Assembly (NCBI GenBank): GCA_014378705.1
Contig: JACMND010000096.1
Location: 1 to 39,353 of the forward strand
Direction: 5' to 3'
From: Pedobacter sp.
GTDB taxonomy: Bacteria; Bacteroidota; Bacteroidia; Sphingobacteriales; Sphingobacteriaceae
DNA: 39,353 nucleotides
Position 1 is the first letter of the stretch, and every line of letters begins with the position of its first letter. The notes under the pieces are model-generated. The model saw only the letters and a program-made list of their open reading frames with translations, was not told the DNA's origin and ran no database searches. This document shows, piece by piece, positions 25,877 to 33,887 of this stretch. The position numbers and the translations under genes were made by a program.

Positions 25877-26383
25877 ATGAAGAAAACTCCGGCTGTTCGC
25901 CCTGTTGATGCATACTTTGCAAAATACGCCGAAAGTCATCAGAATCATACCAACGAGATAATTCATTGGATATGTGTTCCCTTAATCGTTTTCAGTTTAT
26001 TTGGCTTGGTATGGGCAATTCCTTTTCCAAATCTCGGGTTTATGGGGAAGTACAACGGCTACGTTAACTGGGCATCTTTTCTGATTGCATTTGCAATTTA
26101 TTTTTACTACAAATTATCACCCATCTTGTCTTATGTCATGTTGCTGATCATTATGTTATTTTCTGCCGGTATTGTTGCATTGGAGAAATTTCACAACATA
26201 AATGGCTGGCCGCCGATGTGGCAAGTTTGCCTGTCAATTTTTGTCTTGGCCTGGTTTGGACAGTTTCTTGGGCATAAAATAGAAAGAAAGAAGCCTTCTT
26301 TTTTTGATGATATTAAGTTTTTACTAATCGGGCCTATCTGGCTTTTACATTTTATATTTAAAAAATTTGGGATCCGATACTGA
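25877..26383 (+). CDS. Mpo1-like (DUF962) membrane protein
   Basis: The 168-residue protein opens with VDAYFAKYAESHQNHTNEIIHWICVPL, the DUF962 signature with its histidines, followed by four or so hydrophobic segments and a late FGQFLGHKIERKKPSFF segment. The yeast homologue Mpo1 is an Fe(II)-dependent dioxygenase that removes one carbon from 2-hydroxy fatty acids in alpha-oxidation. The histidines at the starts of the two conserved segments are the expected iron ligands. A similar lipid reaction is possible but unproven for bacterial members. It follows rny by 52 bases. Confidence 0.85.
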   Translation: MKKTPAVRPVDAYFAKYAESHQNHTNEIIHWICVPLIVFSLFGLVWAIPFPNLGFMGKYNGYVNWASFLIAFAIYFYYKLSPILSYVMLLIIMLFSAGIVALEKFHNINGWPPMWQVCLSIFVLAWFGQFLGHKIERKKPSFFDDIKFLLIGPIWLLHFIFKKFGIRY

Positions 26384-26446
26384 CCGTTTGGCCCTTAAAT
26401 AATATATTTAATAGCTTGCAATTTTTTAAGGATGGCATGTAAACGC

Positions 26447-26510
26447 TTAACATTCCCCTAACATTCATATCACTTATTATTAATGCAATCCTAACTTTGG
26501 GGTAACACTG
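26447..26510 (+). promoter_or_regulatory. Pho-box-like array of 11-bp-phased direct repeats
   Basis: Hexamer-type repeats TTAACATTC (26447), CTAACATTC (26458), TTAATGCAA (26480), CTAACTTTG (26491) and GTAACACTG (26502) all fall in one 11-bp register; only the 26469 slot is poor. The last two overlap and follow the -33 element of the promoter, the place used by activators of the OmpR/PhoB family. TTAACA direct repeats at 11 bp are the PhoP box of Bacillus. That a PhoB-type regulator binds here is inference. Confidence 0.6.
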
Positions 26511-26524
26511 TAGTAATACTTTTG
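26496..26524 (+). promoter_or_regulatory. Promoter of the TonB-dependent receptor gene
   Basis: TTTG (-33) at 26496-26499, a 17-bp spacer and TACTTTTG (-7) at 26517-26524. Transcription should start near 26530, downstream of the TTG at 26522 that opens the reading frame. Confidence 0.75.
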
Positions 26525-26545
26525 CTGAAATTAAATCTCAGTAAG

Positions 26546-29344
26546 TTGAAAAACAGCACAGTCGTAAAAATTTTAAGCTTTACTTTATCTTTAAGCTTAA
26601 TTGCATTTAATAGTTTTAGTCAGGAAACCGGTAAAATTTCTGGAAGGGTAACTGATAAAAAAACCGGTGAAACATTAATTGGTTTAACCGTTAAATTAGA
26701 AGGTACTACCAAAGGAGTTTTTACGGATGTAGACGGACATTACATTCTTAATGGCATAACCCCGGGAAAAGTAGCTTTATCTTATTCTTACATTGGTTAT
26801 AAAACCAAAAATATTACCGACGTTCAGGTAAATTCAGGTATTACAACTACTCTGGACATTGTTATGGAAGAAACTGGTGGCCAAGTTCTATCAGAGGTTG
26901 TAATTACCGCTACCGCCCGCCAGGAAAGTTTAAACGGTTTATACGCCAAACAAAAGAACAGTGTACGGGTAACTGATGGCATTTCCGCAGAATCCATTAG
27001 AAAATCTCCTGACAGAAATACCAGTGAGGTTTTAAAGAGAGTTAGCGGAACCACCATTCAGGATAACAAATTCGTGGTCGTTCGCGGGTTGGCAGATCGT
27101 TATAATTCCGCTTCACTAGATAATGGCGTACTTCCAAGTACCGAACCTAATCGTAAAGCTTTCTCCTTTGATATCGTTCCTGCAAACCTGATCGATAATA
27201 TCATCATAAACAAAACCGCAACACCTGATTTGGCCGGTGATTTTGCCGGAGGTTCTGTGCAGATTGTAACTAAAGATATTCCGGATGATAATTTTATGTC
27301 ATTGGGTTTGGGATATAGTTACAATTCTCAGGCAACATTTAAAAATTTTCAGGGTAGTGCCAGAAGTGTCACCAATTATTTTGGTTTCGATAATGGCTCA
27401 CGATCAATTCCTAACAATTTTCCATCTACACGGAAAGTGGTCAACAACTTTGTTGGGCCAAATAAAAACATAGCTTCCTTACAAGCTTTACCGCAGGATT
27501 TTGCTGTGAATAATGGTTCGGCTTTTTTAAATCAAAACTATCAGTTCACTTTAGGAAGGGTTAAAGATTTTAAAAAAACGAACAATCGTCTGGGTGCTAT
27601 TCTCTCACTAACCTATAGAAATTCGCAAAATAGCAACTTGGATATAGTAAGAAAGTACCATGTATTTGATTACAATGATGATCAATACCGTTTTTCAACA
27701 AACGTTGGTGCGCTTGCAAACTTTGCTTACACCTATAAAAACAGCCGGATTACATTAAAGAATTTATACAACCGCACCCTGGAAGATCAGTATACCTATC
27801 GTACTGGAAACAATGCCACAACTGGTGACGTAAAGTTTTATGCCTTTGATCTTTTGCAAAAATCTTTATTTAAAACGGCTTTGGAAGGTGAACATAAAGT
27901 TGGAGAAAACAACTCCAAAATTAAATGGACACTTGGCTTTGGTAACGTGTTAAATGATCAGCCCGACCAGCGGAAAGTAAATTATTTGCGTAACGTGGCA
28001 GATAGAAATGTACCCAACTCTTTTTACGCCGGTGTAACAACTGTTGGTAAAGAGAACACCAGGCTATTTTCTAACCTCAATGAAAATATATATTCAGTAG
28101 AAGCTGGCTACTCATTGCCGTTTAGTTTTTTTAAACAAAATGCAACCTTTAAAGCAGGCTTCTCATCAAACTATCGTAACCGAAATTTTGATGTTCGTTT
28201 TCTTGGGTTAAAATTGGTAACCGATGTGAACAATCCAGAAGCGGACAACGAGATTAGGAGTCGTCCGATTGAAACCCTTTTTGGAGAAGACCTGATTAGC
28301 AAGGGAAAATATAAATTAGACGAGGTTAACAATAACGGCGATTCTTATGACGCTAATTCATTGGTAAATGCCGGATATTTAATGTTGGATAATAAGATTG
28401 GAGCAAAATCAAGGATAGTTTATGGGGTAAGGCTGGAACAATTTGATCTTAAATTAAGTACGTTGGCTAATTCTAAGCTGGTGTCACAAAATTTTGTAGA
28501 CGTACTTCCTTCTGTAAACTATACATACAGCTTAACAGAAAAAAGCAATTTAAGGGCCTCTTATTTTAGAACATTGGCCAGGCCAGAATTTAGAGAATTG
28601 GCTCCATTTACTTTTTATGATTATGAAAGAGGTGTTAACGTGCAGGGAAATCCATTGTTGCAACGTGCCAAGATTGATAACGCAGACTTACGCTATGAGA
28701 TATTCCCAGCGGCAGGCCAGGTAATTTCTGTATCTACATTTTATAAGCGGTTTACAAACGCTATTGAAGCCAGCATTGCTGATGCCAATTCAACCCCTGA
28801 TATATCCTATTTCAATTCTGATAAAGCAAATGTTTACGGTTTAGAATTGGAATATAGAAAGAACCTTGCATTCCTTGGATCGGCAAGCGCTTTCAAAAAT
28901 TCTATTTTCTATACTAACTTTTCTCTGATCAAATCCAAAGTTAAAAATCCGGAAATTGATAACATTATTGAAAAGGAGCGTCCTTTGGTTGGTCAGTCAC
29001 CTTACGTGATCAATGCAGGACTGCAGCACACCACAACAAATAACTTATTGAACTTTAATATACTCTATAATAGAATAGGCCGCCGGATTGTAAACGCCGG
29101 AGGGCAGCAGTTTCCAAGTGTTTATGAAGCTCCACGAAACGTAGTTGATTTTCAGTTGGGATATAAAATTTTAAAAGCCAAAGGGGAACTAAAATTAAAT
29201 GCCAACGATATTCTAAACAACAACAACGTTTTATATTTCGATAAAGACATGAACAAGAAATATTCTACAAGTTCATCAGACGAAACAATCAGCCGATTTA
29301 GGACGGGAAGTAACTACTCTTTATCGTTCAATTACTCCTTTTAA
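26546..29344 (+). CDS. TonB-dependent outer-membrane receptor with carboxypeptidase-like N-terminal domain
   Basis: The chosen TTG start at 26546 gives 932 residues beginning MKNSTVVKILSFTLSLSLIA, a textbook signal peptide cleaved near SFSQ. The longer frame from TTG 26522 lies in the -7 promoter element and is rejected. A carboxypeptidase-regulatory-like beta domain follows (about 28-87, GRVTDKKTGETLIG to GYKTKN), then the plug (about 120-235, with VVVRGLADRYNSASLDNGVL and DLAGDFAGGSVQIVTKDIP) and a 22-strand-type barrel ending in the aromatic SFNYSF. It should import a substrate across the outer membrane with TonB energy. No SusD partner follows; instead a beta-helix lipoprotein does. The substrate is unknown. 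Confidence 0.93.
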   Translation: MKNSTVVKILSFTLSLSLIAFNSFSQETGKISGRVTDKKTGETLIGLTVKLEGTTKGVFTDVDGHYILNGITPGKVALSYSYIGYKTKNITDVQVNSGITTTLDIVMEETGGQVLSEVVITATARQESLNGLYAKQKNSVRVTDGISAESIRKSPDRNTSEVLKRVSGTTIQDNKFVVVRGLADRYNSASLDNGVLPSTEPNRKAFSFDIVPANLIDNIIINKTATPDLAGDFAGGSVQIVTKDIPDDNFMSLGLGYSYNSQATFKNFQGSARSVTNYFGFDNGSRSIPNNFPSTRKVVNNFVGPNKNIASLQALPQDFAVNNGSAFLNQNYQFTLGRVKDFKKTNNRLGAILSLTYRNSQNSNLDIVRKYHVFDYNDDQYRFSTNVGALANFAYTYKNSRITLKNLYNRTLEDQYTYRTGNNATTGDVKFYAFDLLQKSLFKTALEGEHKVGENNSKIKWTLGFGNVLNDQPDQRKVNYLRNVADRNVPNSFYAGVTTVGKENTRLFSNLNENIYSVEAGYSLPFSFFKQNATFKAGFSSNYRNRNFDVRFLGLKLVTDVNNPEADNEIRSRPIETLFGEDLISKGKYKLDEVNNNGDSYDANSLVNAGYLMLDNKIGAKSRIVYGVRLEQFDLKLSTLANSKLVSQNFVDVLPSVNYTYSLTEKSNLRASYFRTLARPEFRELAPFTFYDYERGVNVQGNPLLQRAKIDNADLRYEIFPAAGQVISVSTFYKRFTNAIEASIADANSTPDISYFNSDKANVYGLELEYRKNLAFLGSASAFKNSIFYTNFSLIKSKVKNPEIDNIIEKERPLVGQSPYVINAGLQHTTTNNLLNFNILYNRIGRRIVNAGGQQFPSVYEAPRNVVDFQLGYKILKAKGELKLNANDILNNNNVLYFDKDMNKKYSTSSSDETISRFRTGSNYSLSFNYSF

Positions 29345-29371
29345 TTAACACAAACTTAACAGGATTTAACA
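29345..29371 (+). promoter_or_regulatory. Second TTAACA repeat array, upstream of the beta-helix lipoprotein
   Basis: Three exact TTAACA copies start at 29345, 29356 and 29366 (spacings 11 and 10 bp), immediately after the receptor stop codon and about 25 bp upstream of a consensus -33 element. The similarity to the array at 26447 suggests one regulator for both genes. Confidence 0.55.
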
Positions 29372-29393
29372 TTTTAATTACCCAGACTTCATA

Positions 29394-29421
29394 TTGAGGT
29401 TATTTATCGATGATATTTTTG
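29394..29421 (+). promoter_or_regulatory. Promoter of the beta-helix lipoprotein gene
   Basis: TTG (-33) at 29394-29396, a 17-bp spacer and TATTTTTG (-7) at 29414-29421. Transcription should start near 29427, giving a leader of about 25 nt. Confidence 0.75.
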
Positions 29422-29451
29422 CATTAATAAACAATAAAAATTCTAAAAAAA

Positions 29452-30891
29452 ATGAAGAAACAAGCCATTTTATTTGCGTTAGCTGTAACGATATTAAGCT
29501 CAGCATGTAAAAAAAGTACTGTTGATGATACAAATGATCCCATTGTTGTACCGCCACCAGTAAGTACAACTGTAGAAGTAACTACAGAAATTACAACCAA
29601 TACTACGTGGTCTGCTGATAAAATTTATTTATTAAAAGGTATAATTAATGTTACGAATGGCGCTGTATTAACTATCCAGCCTGGTACTTTAATTAAAGGC
29701 GATAAAGCAAGTAAAGGAACGCTTGTAATTACCAGAGGCAGTAAAATTGAAGCAGCCGGAACTGTAGATAAACCAATTGTGTTTACTTCAAACCAATCGG
29801 TTGGTGCCAGATCTTCCAGCGATTGGGGTGGAATAGTGTTGTTAGGAAAGGCTCCAAACAACCAGGGAACAAATCAGGGAATTGAAGGAATTCTTACAGA
29901 TGCATCGGGCAAAGCTTCGTATGGAGGAACCGATCCTGCCGACAATTCTGGTACTTTAAAATATGTGCGTATTGAGTATGGTGGGGTTCCATTAACACCT
30001 GACAATGAAATTAACGGTTTAACATTAGGTTCAGTAGGATCAGGAACAACAATTGACTACGTACAGGTTTCTTTTGCAGGAGATGATGCATATGAGTGGT
30101 TTGGAGGTTCTGTAAATGCCAAACATTTAATAGCAATAGGCACTTTGGATGATGATTTTGACACTGACTTTGGATTTTCAGGAAAAATTCAGTTTGCTGT
30201 TTCCCAGCGTTATCCAACTATCGCAGATGTTTCAGGGTCAAATGGATTTGAATCTGATAATGATGGATCGGGTTCTGTTAAAACTCCGCAAACCAGCGCA
30301 GTGTTTAGTAATGTTACCGCATTAGGTCCATTATCTTCCGTTTCATTAAGTGGGGTAAATGCCAATTATCAGCATGCGGCCCAAATTCGTAGAAATTCTT
30401 CTATAAGTATTTTGAACTCCATCTTTGCCGGATTTACCGAAGGTATTTACATTGATGATTCTAAAGTGGCAGTAGCAAAATCAACCACCGCAAATTATTT
30501 AGCAGGCAATCTGGTTTTTACAAACAACATCATTTACGGCTCTAATGTAAAGGCTAATGAAGTAAAAGGTGATAATAAAGCAGATTTCGAAACGATGTTA
30601 AGAGCCGAAAACATATTTGACAATAGCAAGTTCGCTGATGTTTTATTAGCTGATCCTTTTAAATACACCGCTAGTTTAGTTCTTCCGGCTAAGGCAGGTA
30701 AACCAAATTTCACTACAAAAGCAGGTTCTGTTGCAGAAAGTGGTGCTTTATTCACGAGTACTAAAGTTGCAGATGCATTTTTTGAAAAAGTTGCATACCG
30801 CGGTGCATTTGGCACAAGTGATTGGACTGCTGGATGGGCAAATTTTGATCCTCAGGCAATGCCTTATGATGCTCCTGGAAAAGTAAATTAA
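29452..30891 (+). CDS. Surface lipoprotein with right-handed beta-helix
   Basis: The 479-residue protein has a lipoprotein signal (MKKQAILFALAVTILSSAC, lipidated Cys19) and then a proline-rich linker with VVPPPVS. The rest shows short repeating strands typical of a parallel beta-helix: KIYLLKGIINVTNGAVLTIQ, GTLIKGDKASKGTLVITRGS, KPIVFTSNQSVGARSSSDWG and later LKYVRIEYGG, IDYVQVSFAGDDAYEWFGGS. Related proteins are common in Bacteroidota, often beside a TonB receptor of this same type and often with a type IX secretion tail; here no sorting domain is seen. A role in capturing or processing the receptor's substrate is an inference. It has its own promoter and a strong terminator. Confidence 0.85.
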   Translation: MKKQAILFALAVTILSSACKKSTVDDTNDPIVVPPPVSTTVEVTTEITTNTTWSADKIYLLKGIINVTNGAVLTIQPGTLIKGDKASKGTLVITRGSKIEAAGTVDKPIVFTSNQSVGARSSSDWGGIVLLGKAPNNQGTNQGIEGILTDASGKASYGGTDPADNSGTLKYVRIEYGGVPLTPDNEINGLTLGSVGSGTTIDYVQVSFAGDDAYEWFGGSVNAKHLIAIGTLDDDFDTDFGFSGKIQFAVSQRYPTIADVSGSNGFESDNDGSGSVKTPQTSAVFSNVTALGPLSSVSLSGVNANYQHAAQIRRNSSISILNSIFAGFTEGIYIDDSKVAVAKSTTANYLAGNLVFTNNIIYGSNVKANEVKGDNKADFETMLRAENIFDNSKFADVLLADPFKYTASLVLPAKAGKPNFTTKAGSVAESGALFTSTKVADAFFEKVAYRGAFGTSDWTAGWANFDPQAMPYDAPGKVN

Positions 30892-30902
30892 AAGATTATT
30901 AC

Positions 30903-30957
30903 CTATTATAAAATAATAGTAAGGTTAGTTTTCAAGACCCGCTTCGGCGGGTTTTTT
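30903..30957 (+). terminator. Terminator after the beta-helix lipoprotein gene
   Basis: The main hairpin is ACCCGC-TTCG-GCGGGT (30937-30952) followed by six T residues, a stable tetraloop terminator. A weaker A+T hairpin, CTATTAT-AAA-ATAATAG (30903-30919), precedes it. Confidence 0.92.
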
Positions 30958-30962
30958 ATTTA

Positions 30963-32162
30963 TCAAAAAGGCTGATATTGATATACCACCGTGTAGGCCG
31001 TATTTTTTAATTTCGACGATAGGTGTCCGATTTTCAGATTCTCTTGCTGGGGAGTTGGTTCACAAACGGCATATTTTTGACCTTTATAGTCTATAGAATT
31101 GGCCAAAGGCCGATTAAATTGTACCGCCATAGTTATGTGTGTGGGATACAATAAGGCAATCATGGGCAAATTATAAATCTCTTTTACCAGATAAAAAAAT
31201 AGGGCGGCCCGGTCATCACAATCACTGTAGGTATTAAATAGGGTTTGTTCGGGTGATAATCGCTTTTCTTTTCCGAAATTAATTTCATCGCTTTCATAAA
31301 GAAAAGCATTCCGTGTAAATTTCATTAAATAATCAACTCCCTTTTTTTCTTTCATATTCCCAAGGTTTTTTTTAAGCATTGGGATTAAAGAATTATATGT
31401 TTCCCTGCTTAAAGGAATATTAAAATAGGTTTCAAAATTTACGCCTGGATAGTTTTTAAATATTGTTTCAACTTCCTGATTTATTAAAATATTAAAGTGA
31501 TATTCTTTTTGCCCGTATTTAAATTTTAATAATTTCTCCGAGTAATTGCCTGGTTTAAAATTTGGTAGTTGAGTTATTTTGTAGGAAAATAACAGTTTGC
31601 TTTCTGGAAATGAGATATTAATTGGCTTAATCTGATCTTTTTTGTAATCCCAACCTGTATAGTCATGAATGTTTAAGCATACAAATTGTTTACCGTCATT
31701 TTCATAATACGGGATGTCAGAAATATCTTCTTCTGATCTTACATAAAAAAGTAAGCGGTTATTTGAAATTGCCAGCCGGGCGTCGTAACCAGATTCTGCT
31801 AAAAAAAACCATTTGTATAAAGTATATCGGAAATAGTTGTCCGCCTTGGGGCTGATTTGCTGTGCCGTTTTACGAATAAGCTGATAATAGAGCCAATCAT
31901 TTAATTTAAATTTTTCTTTATATACTTTCAATGCGGATACTATAGGTTGAAAGTTGGATTCGGTTAAGGATTGATAAAAAGAGTAGACCGAGGTTTCATT
32001 TAAGTCCTTAAAATCGACGATCATGGAAGAATCAATCTCGAGATTAACAATGCCAGAGTAAAATTCAAAAGATACAATCTTGCTTTTACTTTCAGCAAAA
32101 ACTATTGAAAACTTTAAAATCAGCAAAATGAAAACCGTAAAATATTTATGGACTTTTCTCAT
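30963..32162 (-). CDS. Secreted protein with transglutaminase-like C-terminal domain
   Basis: The 399-residue protein has a signal peptide (residues 1-23, ending SIVFA-ES) and a C-terminal papain/transglutaminase-like core. The candidate nucleophile is C315 in YSDCDDRAALFF, the histidine is H342 in YPTHITMAV, and the usual third residue, normally Asp, appears to be E368 in VCEPTPQ. The DCDDR form of the motif is common in Bacteroidota periplasmic proteins of unknown role. The front half (25-290) is beta-rich and unrecognised. The enzyme may be a peptidase or may have lost activity. Its stop is only a few bases from the convergent terminator at 30937. Confidence 0.72.
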   Translation of the reverse strand: MRKVHKYFTVFILLILKFSIVFAESKSKIVSFEFYSGIVNLEIDSSMIVDFKDLNETSVYSFYQSLTESNFQPIVSALKVYKEKFKLNDWLYYQLIRKTAQQISPKADNYFRYTLYKWFFLAESGYDARLAISNNRLLFYVRSEEDISDIPYYENDGKQFVCLNIHDYTGWDYKKDQIKPINISFPESKLLFSYKITQLPNFKPGNYSEKLLKFKYGQKEYHFNILINQEVETIFKNYPGVNFETYFNIPLSRETYNSLIPMLKKNLGNMKEKKGVDYLMKFTRNAFLYESDEINFGKEKRLSPEQTLFNTYSDCDDRAALFFYLVKEIYNLPMIALLYPTHITMAVQFNRPLANSIDYKGQKYAVCEPTPQQENLKIGHLSSKLKNTAYTVVYQYQPF

Positions 32163-32175
32163 TCCAATCTAATAG

Positions 32176-32214
32176 TTAACATTAAATTAACATTTAATTC
32201 ATAGTAAGTTAACA
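32176..32214. repeat. TTAACA direct repeats in the divergent intergenic region
   Basis: TTAACA starts at 32176, 32187 and 32209 (11 and 22 bp), lying between the divergent transglutaminase-like and helix-hairpin-helix genes. For the plus-strand gene a TAGATTTT element (32240-32247), one base off the -7 consensus, lies downstream. Which gene it would serve, if any, is unclear. Confidence 0.4.
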
Positions 32215-32320
32215 ATTAATAGATTAAAATCATAGGATATAGATTTTTAATGACATGACAATGGTGGTGCCCATTTAAATTAATTCGATATATTTAGTAG
32301 TCTTCCTATTTTTAGATGTG

Positions 32321-33235
32321 ATGTTCAGGTCGTATTTTAACTTTTCTAAAAAAGAATTAAACGGGATATCAATACTATGCCTGCTTATTTTTATTGTTTT
32401 GGTTTTCCCTTATATCTATAACAAGTTTCAAAATAAGGAGGTTTATCATTTTGACAATTTTGACCTGGAGGTAAAGCAATTTTTAGCAACAGCTAAAAAT
32501 AATAACTCCGAAAATTATTATAAAACGAGGGACGAGATAGAAAACGCTGAATTTAAAGCAGTTTATTTTTTGTTTGATCCAAATAATCTTTCTGAAGAAA
32601 ACTGGAAAAAATTAGGCCTTTCTATTAAGCAGATTAAAACAATTAAAAATTATGAGGCAAAAGGCGGCAAATTTTATTCTAATAAGGATGTTCAGAAAAT
32701 GTATAGTATTACTGCAAAGCAATATGCTTCTCTTGAGCCGTTTATCCGAATAATTAAAAGTAAAAAAACCTATCCACCCGAAAACTCTTTTAAAAGTAAA
32801 CTCTACAAAAAGAACGTAATTAATGACAGACTGGTAATTATAGTGGATATTAATTTGGCTGATTCTGGCGAATTGGAAACCATCCGTGGAGTAGGTCCGG
32901 CATTTGCAGCCCGGATCATTAAGTTAAGAACCAGGCTTGGTGGATTTTATAACATAGCACAGTTGCTTGATGTTTATGGGCTGGATTCGTTAAAATATCA
33001 AAACTTGAAAAACCAAGTGAAAGCAGATCCGGCATACATAACAAAAATTAATATTAACTCTGTTACTTTTGATGAACTTAAAAGTCATCCTTATTTAACG
33101 TACAAGCAGATGAACGCCATTATACAATATCGTAAACAACATGGCTCTTATCGCTCAGCAGCAGATTTAAAAAATATAGCCATTCTTTCTGAAAGTACTT
33201 TGATTAAGTTTGAGCCATATTTAATATTTAAATGA
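32321..33235 (+). CDS. Helix-hairpin-helix (ComEA-like) membrane protein
   Basis: The 304-residue protein has an N-terminal membrane segment (about 16-34, ISILCLLIFIVLVFPYIY) and then three helix-hairpin-helix units: around 100-145 (KLGLSIKQIKTIKNYEAKGG), 176-225 (VDINLADSGELETIRGVGPA then RIIKLRTRLGGF) and 240-300 (ININSVTFDELKSHPYLTYK). The middle unit is close to ComEA, the DNA receptor for natural uptake, but Bacteroidota carry many such proteins of unproven role. DNA binding on the outer face of the inner membrane is likely. The frame also opens with a GTG at 32318, directly before the ATG. Its TGA overlaps the ATG of apt. Confidence 0.85.
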   Translation: MFRSYFNFSKKELNGISILCLLIFIVLVFPYIYNKFQNKEVYHFDNFDLEVKQFLATAKNNNSENYYKTRDEIENAEFKAVYFLFDPNNLSEENWKKLGLSIKQIKTIKNYEAKGGKFYSNKDVQKMYSITAKQYASLEPFIRIIKSKKTYPPENSFKSKLYKKNVINDRLVIIVDINLADSGELETIRGVGPAFAARIIKLRTRLGGFYNIAQLLDVYGLDSLKYQNLKNQVKADPAYITKININSVTFDELKSHPYLTYKQMNAIIQYRKQHGSYRSAADLKNIAILSESTLIKFEPYLIFK

Positions 33236-33759
33236 TAGAGCTTAAACTTCAAAGTGCTATACGTGATATTCCTGATTTCCCCAAGCCAGGAATACTTTTT
33301 AAAGATATAACCCCAATTTTAAAAGATCCTGAATTATGTTCGGAGATTATTGAAGATTTTGTAATTCGTTTAAAAAATGTTGATGTTGATGTAATTGCGG
33401 GTATTGAAAGTAGGGGGTTTTTGTTTGGGCTGATGCTTGCGAATAAACTAAATGTACCGTTTGTGCCCATTCGTAAACAAGGAAAACTCCCCTATAAAAA
33501 GGTTCAGCAACCTTGCGAGCTTGAATATGGCTCGGCTATCTTAGAAATCCATGAAGATGCGATCTTGCCAGGGCAGAAAGTATTGATACATGACGATTTA
33601 TTGGCAACCGGAGGAACTGTAAATGCCGCAGCCAGGTTAATTAAGCACTTAAAGGGAGAAATTGCAGGTTATGCTTTTATAATAAGTCTGGATTTTTTAA
33701 AGGGAAAAGAAAACTTGGAGCATCAAACTTCAAACATTATTTCTCTAATTTCCTTTTAG
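33232..33759 (+). CDS. apt: Adenine phosphoribosyltransferase
   Basis: The 175-residue enzyme converts adenine and PRPP to AMP in purine salvage. It shows the family opening IRDIPDFPKPGILFKDITPI, the GIESRGFLFG loop, RKQGKLPYK, and the PRPP-binding VLIHDDLLATGGTVNAA. The length is normal. Its ATG overlaps the stop of the helix-hairpin-helix gene by four bases, so the two are translationally coupled though functionally unrelated. Confidence 0.96.
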   Translation: MIELKLQSAIRDIPDFPKPGILFKDITPILKDPELCSEIIEDFVIRLKNVDVDVIAGIESRGFLFGLMLANKLNVPFVPIRKQGKLPYKKVQQPCELEYGSAILEIHEDAILPGQKVLIHDDLLATGGTVNAAARLIKHLKGEIAGYAFIISLDFLKGKENLEHQTSNIISLISF

Positions 33760-33840
33760 CTATTGATTATTAAAATCTGTAGGTGTATCGGTATTATTTA
33801 TATTTGGATTTAAAGCCTGTCCACAGTGATATTTTGACGT

Positions 33841-33869
33841 TTTGGTGATCATTATAAATTGTATACTTG
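33841..33869 (+). promoter_or_regulatory. Promoter of the acyl-CoA dehydrogenase gene
   Basis: TTTG (-33) at 33841-33844, a 17-bp spacer and TATACTTG (-7, one base off consensus) at 33862-33869. A second perfect -7, TATATTTG, lies at 33799-33806. The TTG that opens the longest reading frame (33867) is the end of the first element. Confidence 0.65.
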
Positions 33870-33887
33870 AACAAAAAAAACAACAGA

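Noticed and set aside
26546-30891. SusC/SusD-type polysaccharide utilisation locus
   Set aside because: The partner protein is a beta-helix lipoprotein, not a SusD helical protein, and no glycoside hydrolases are nearby.
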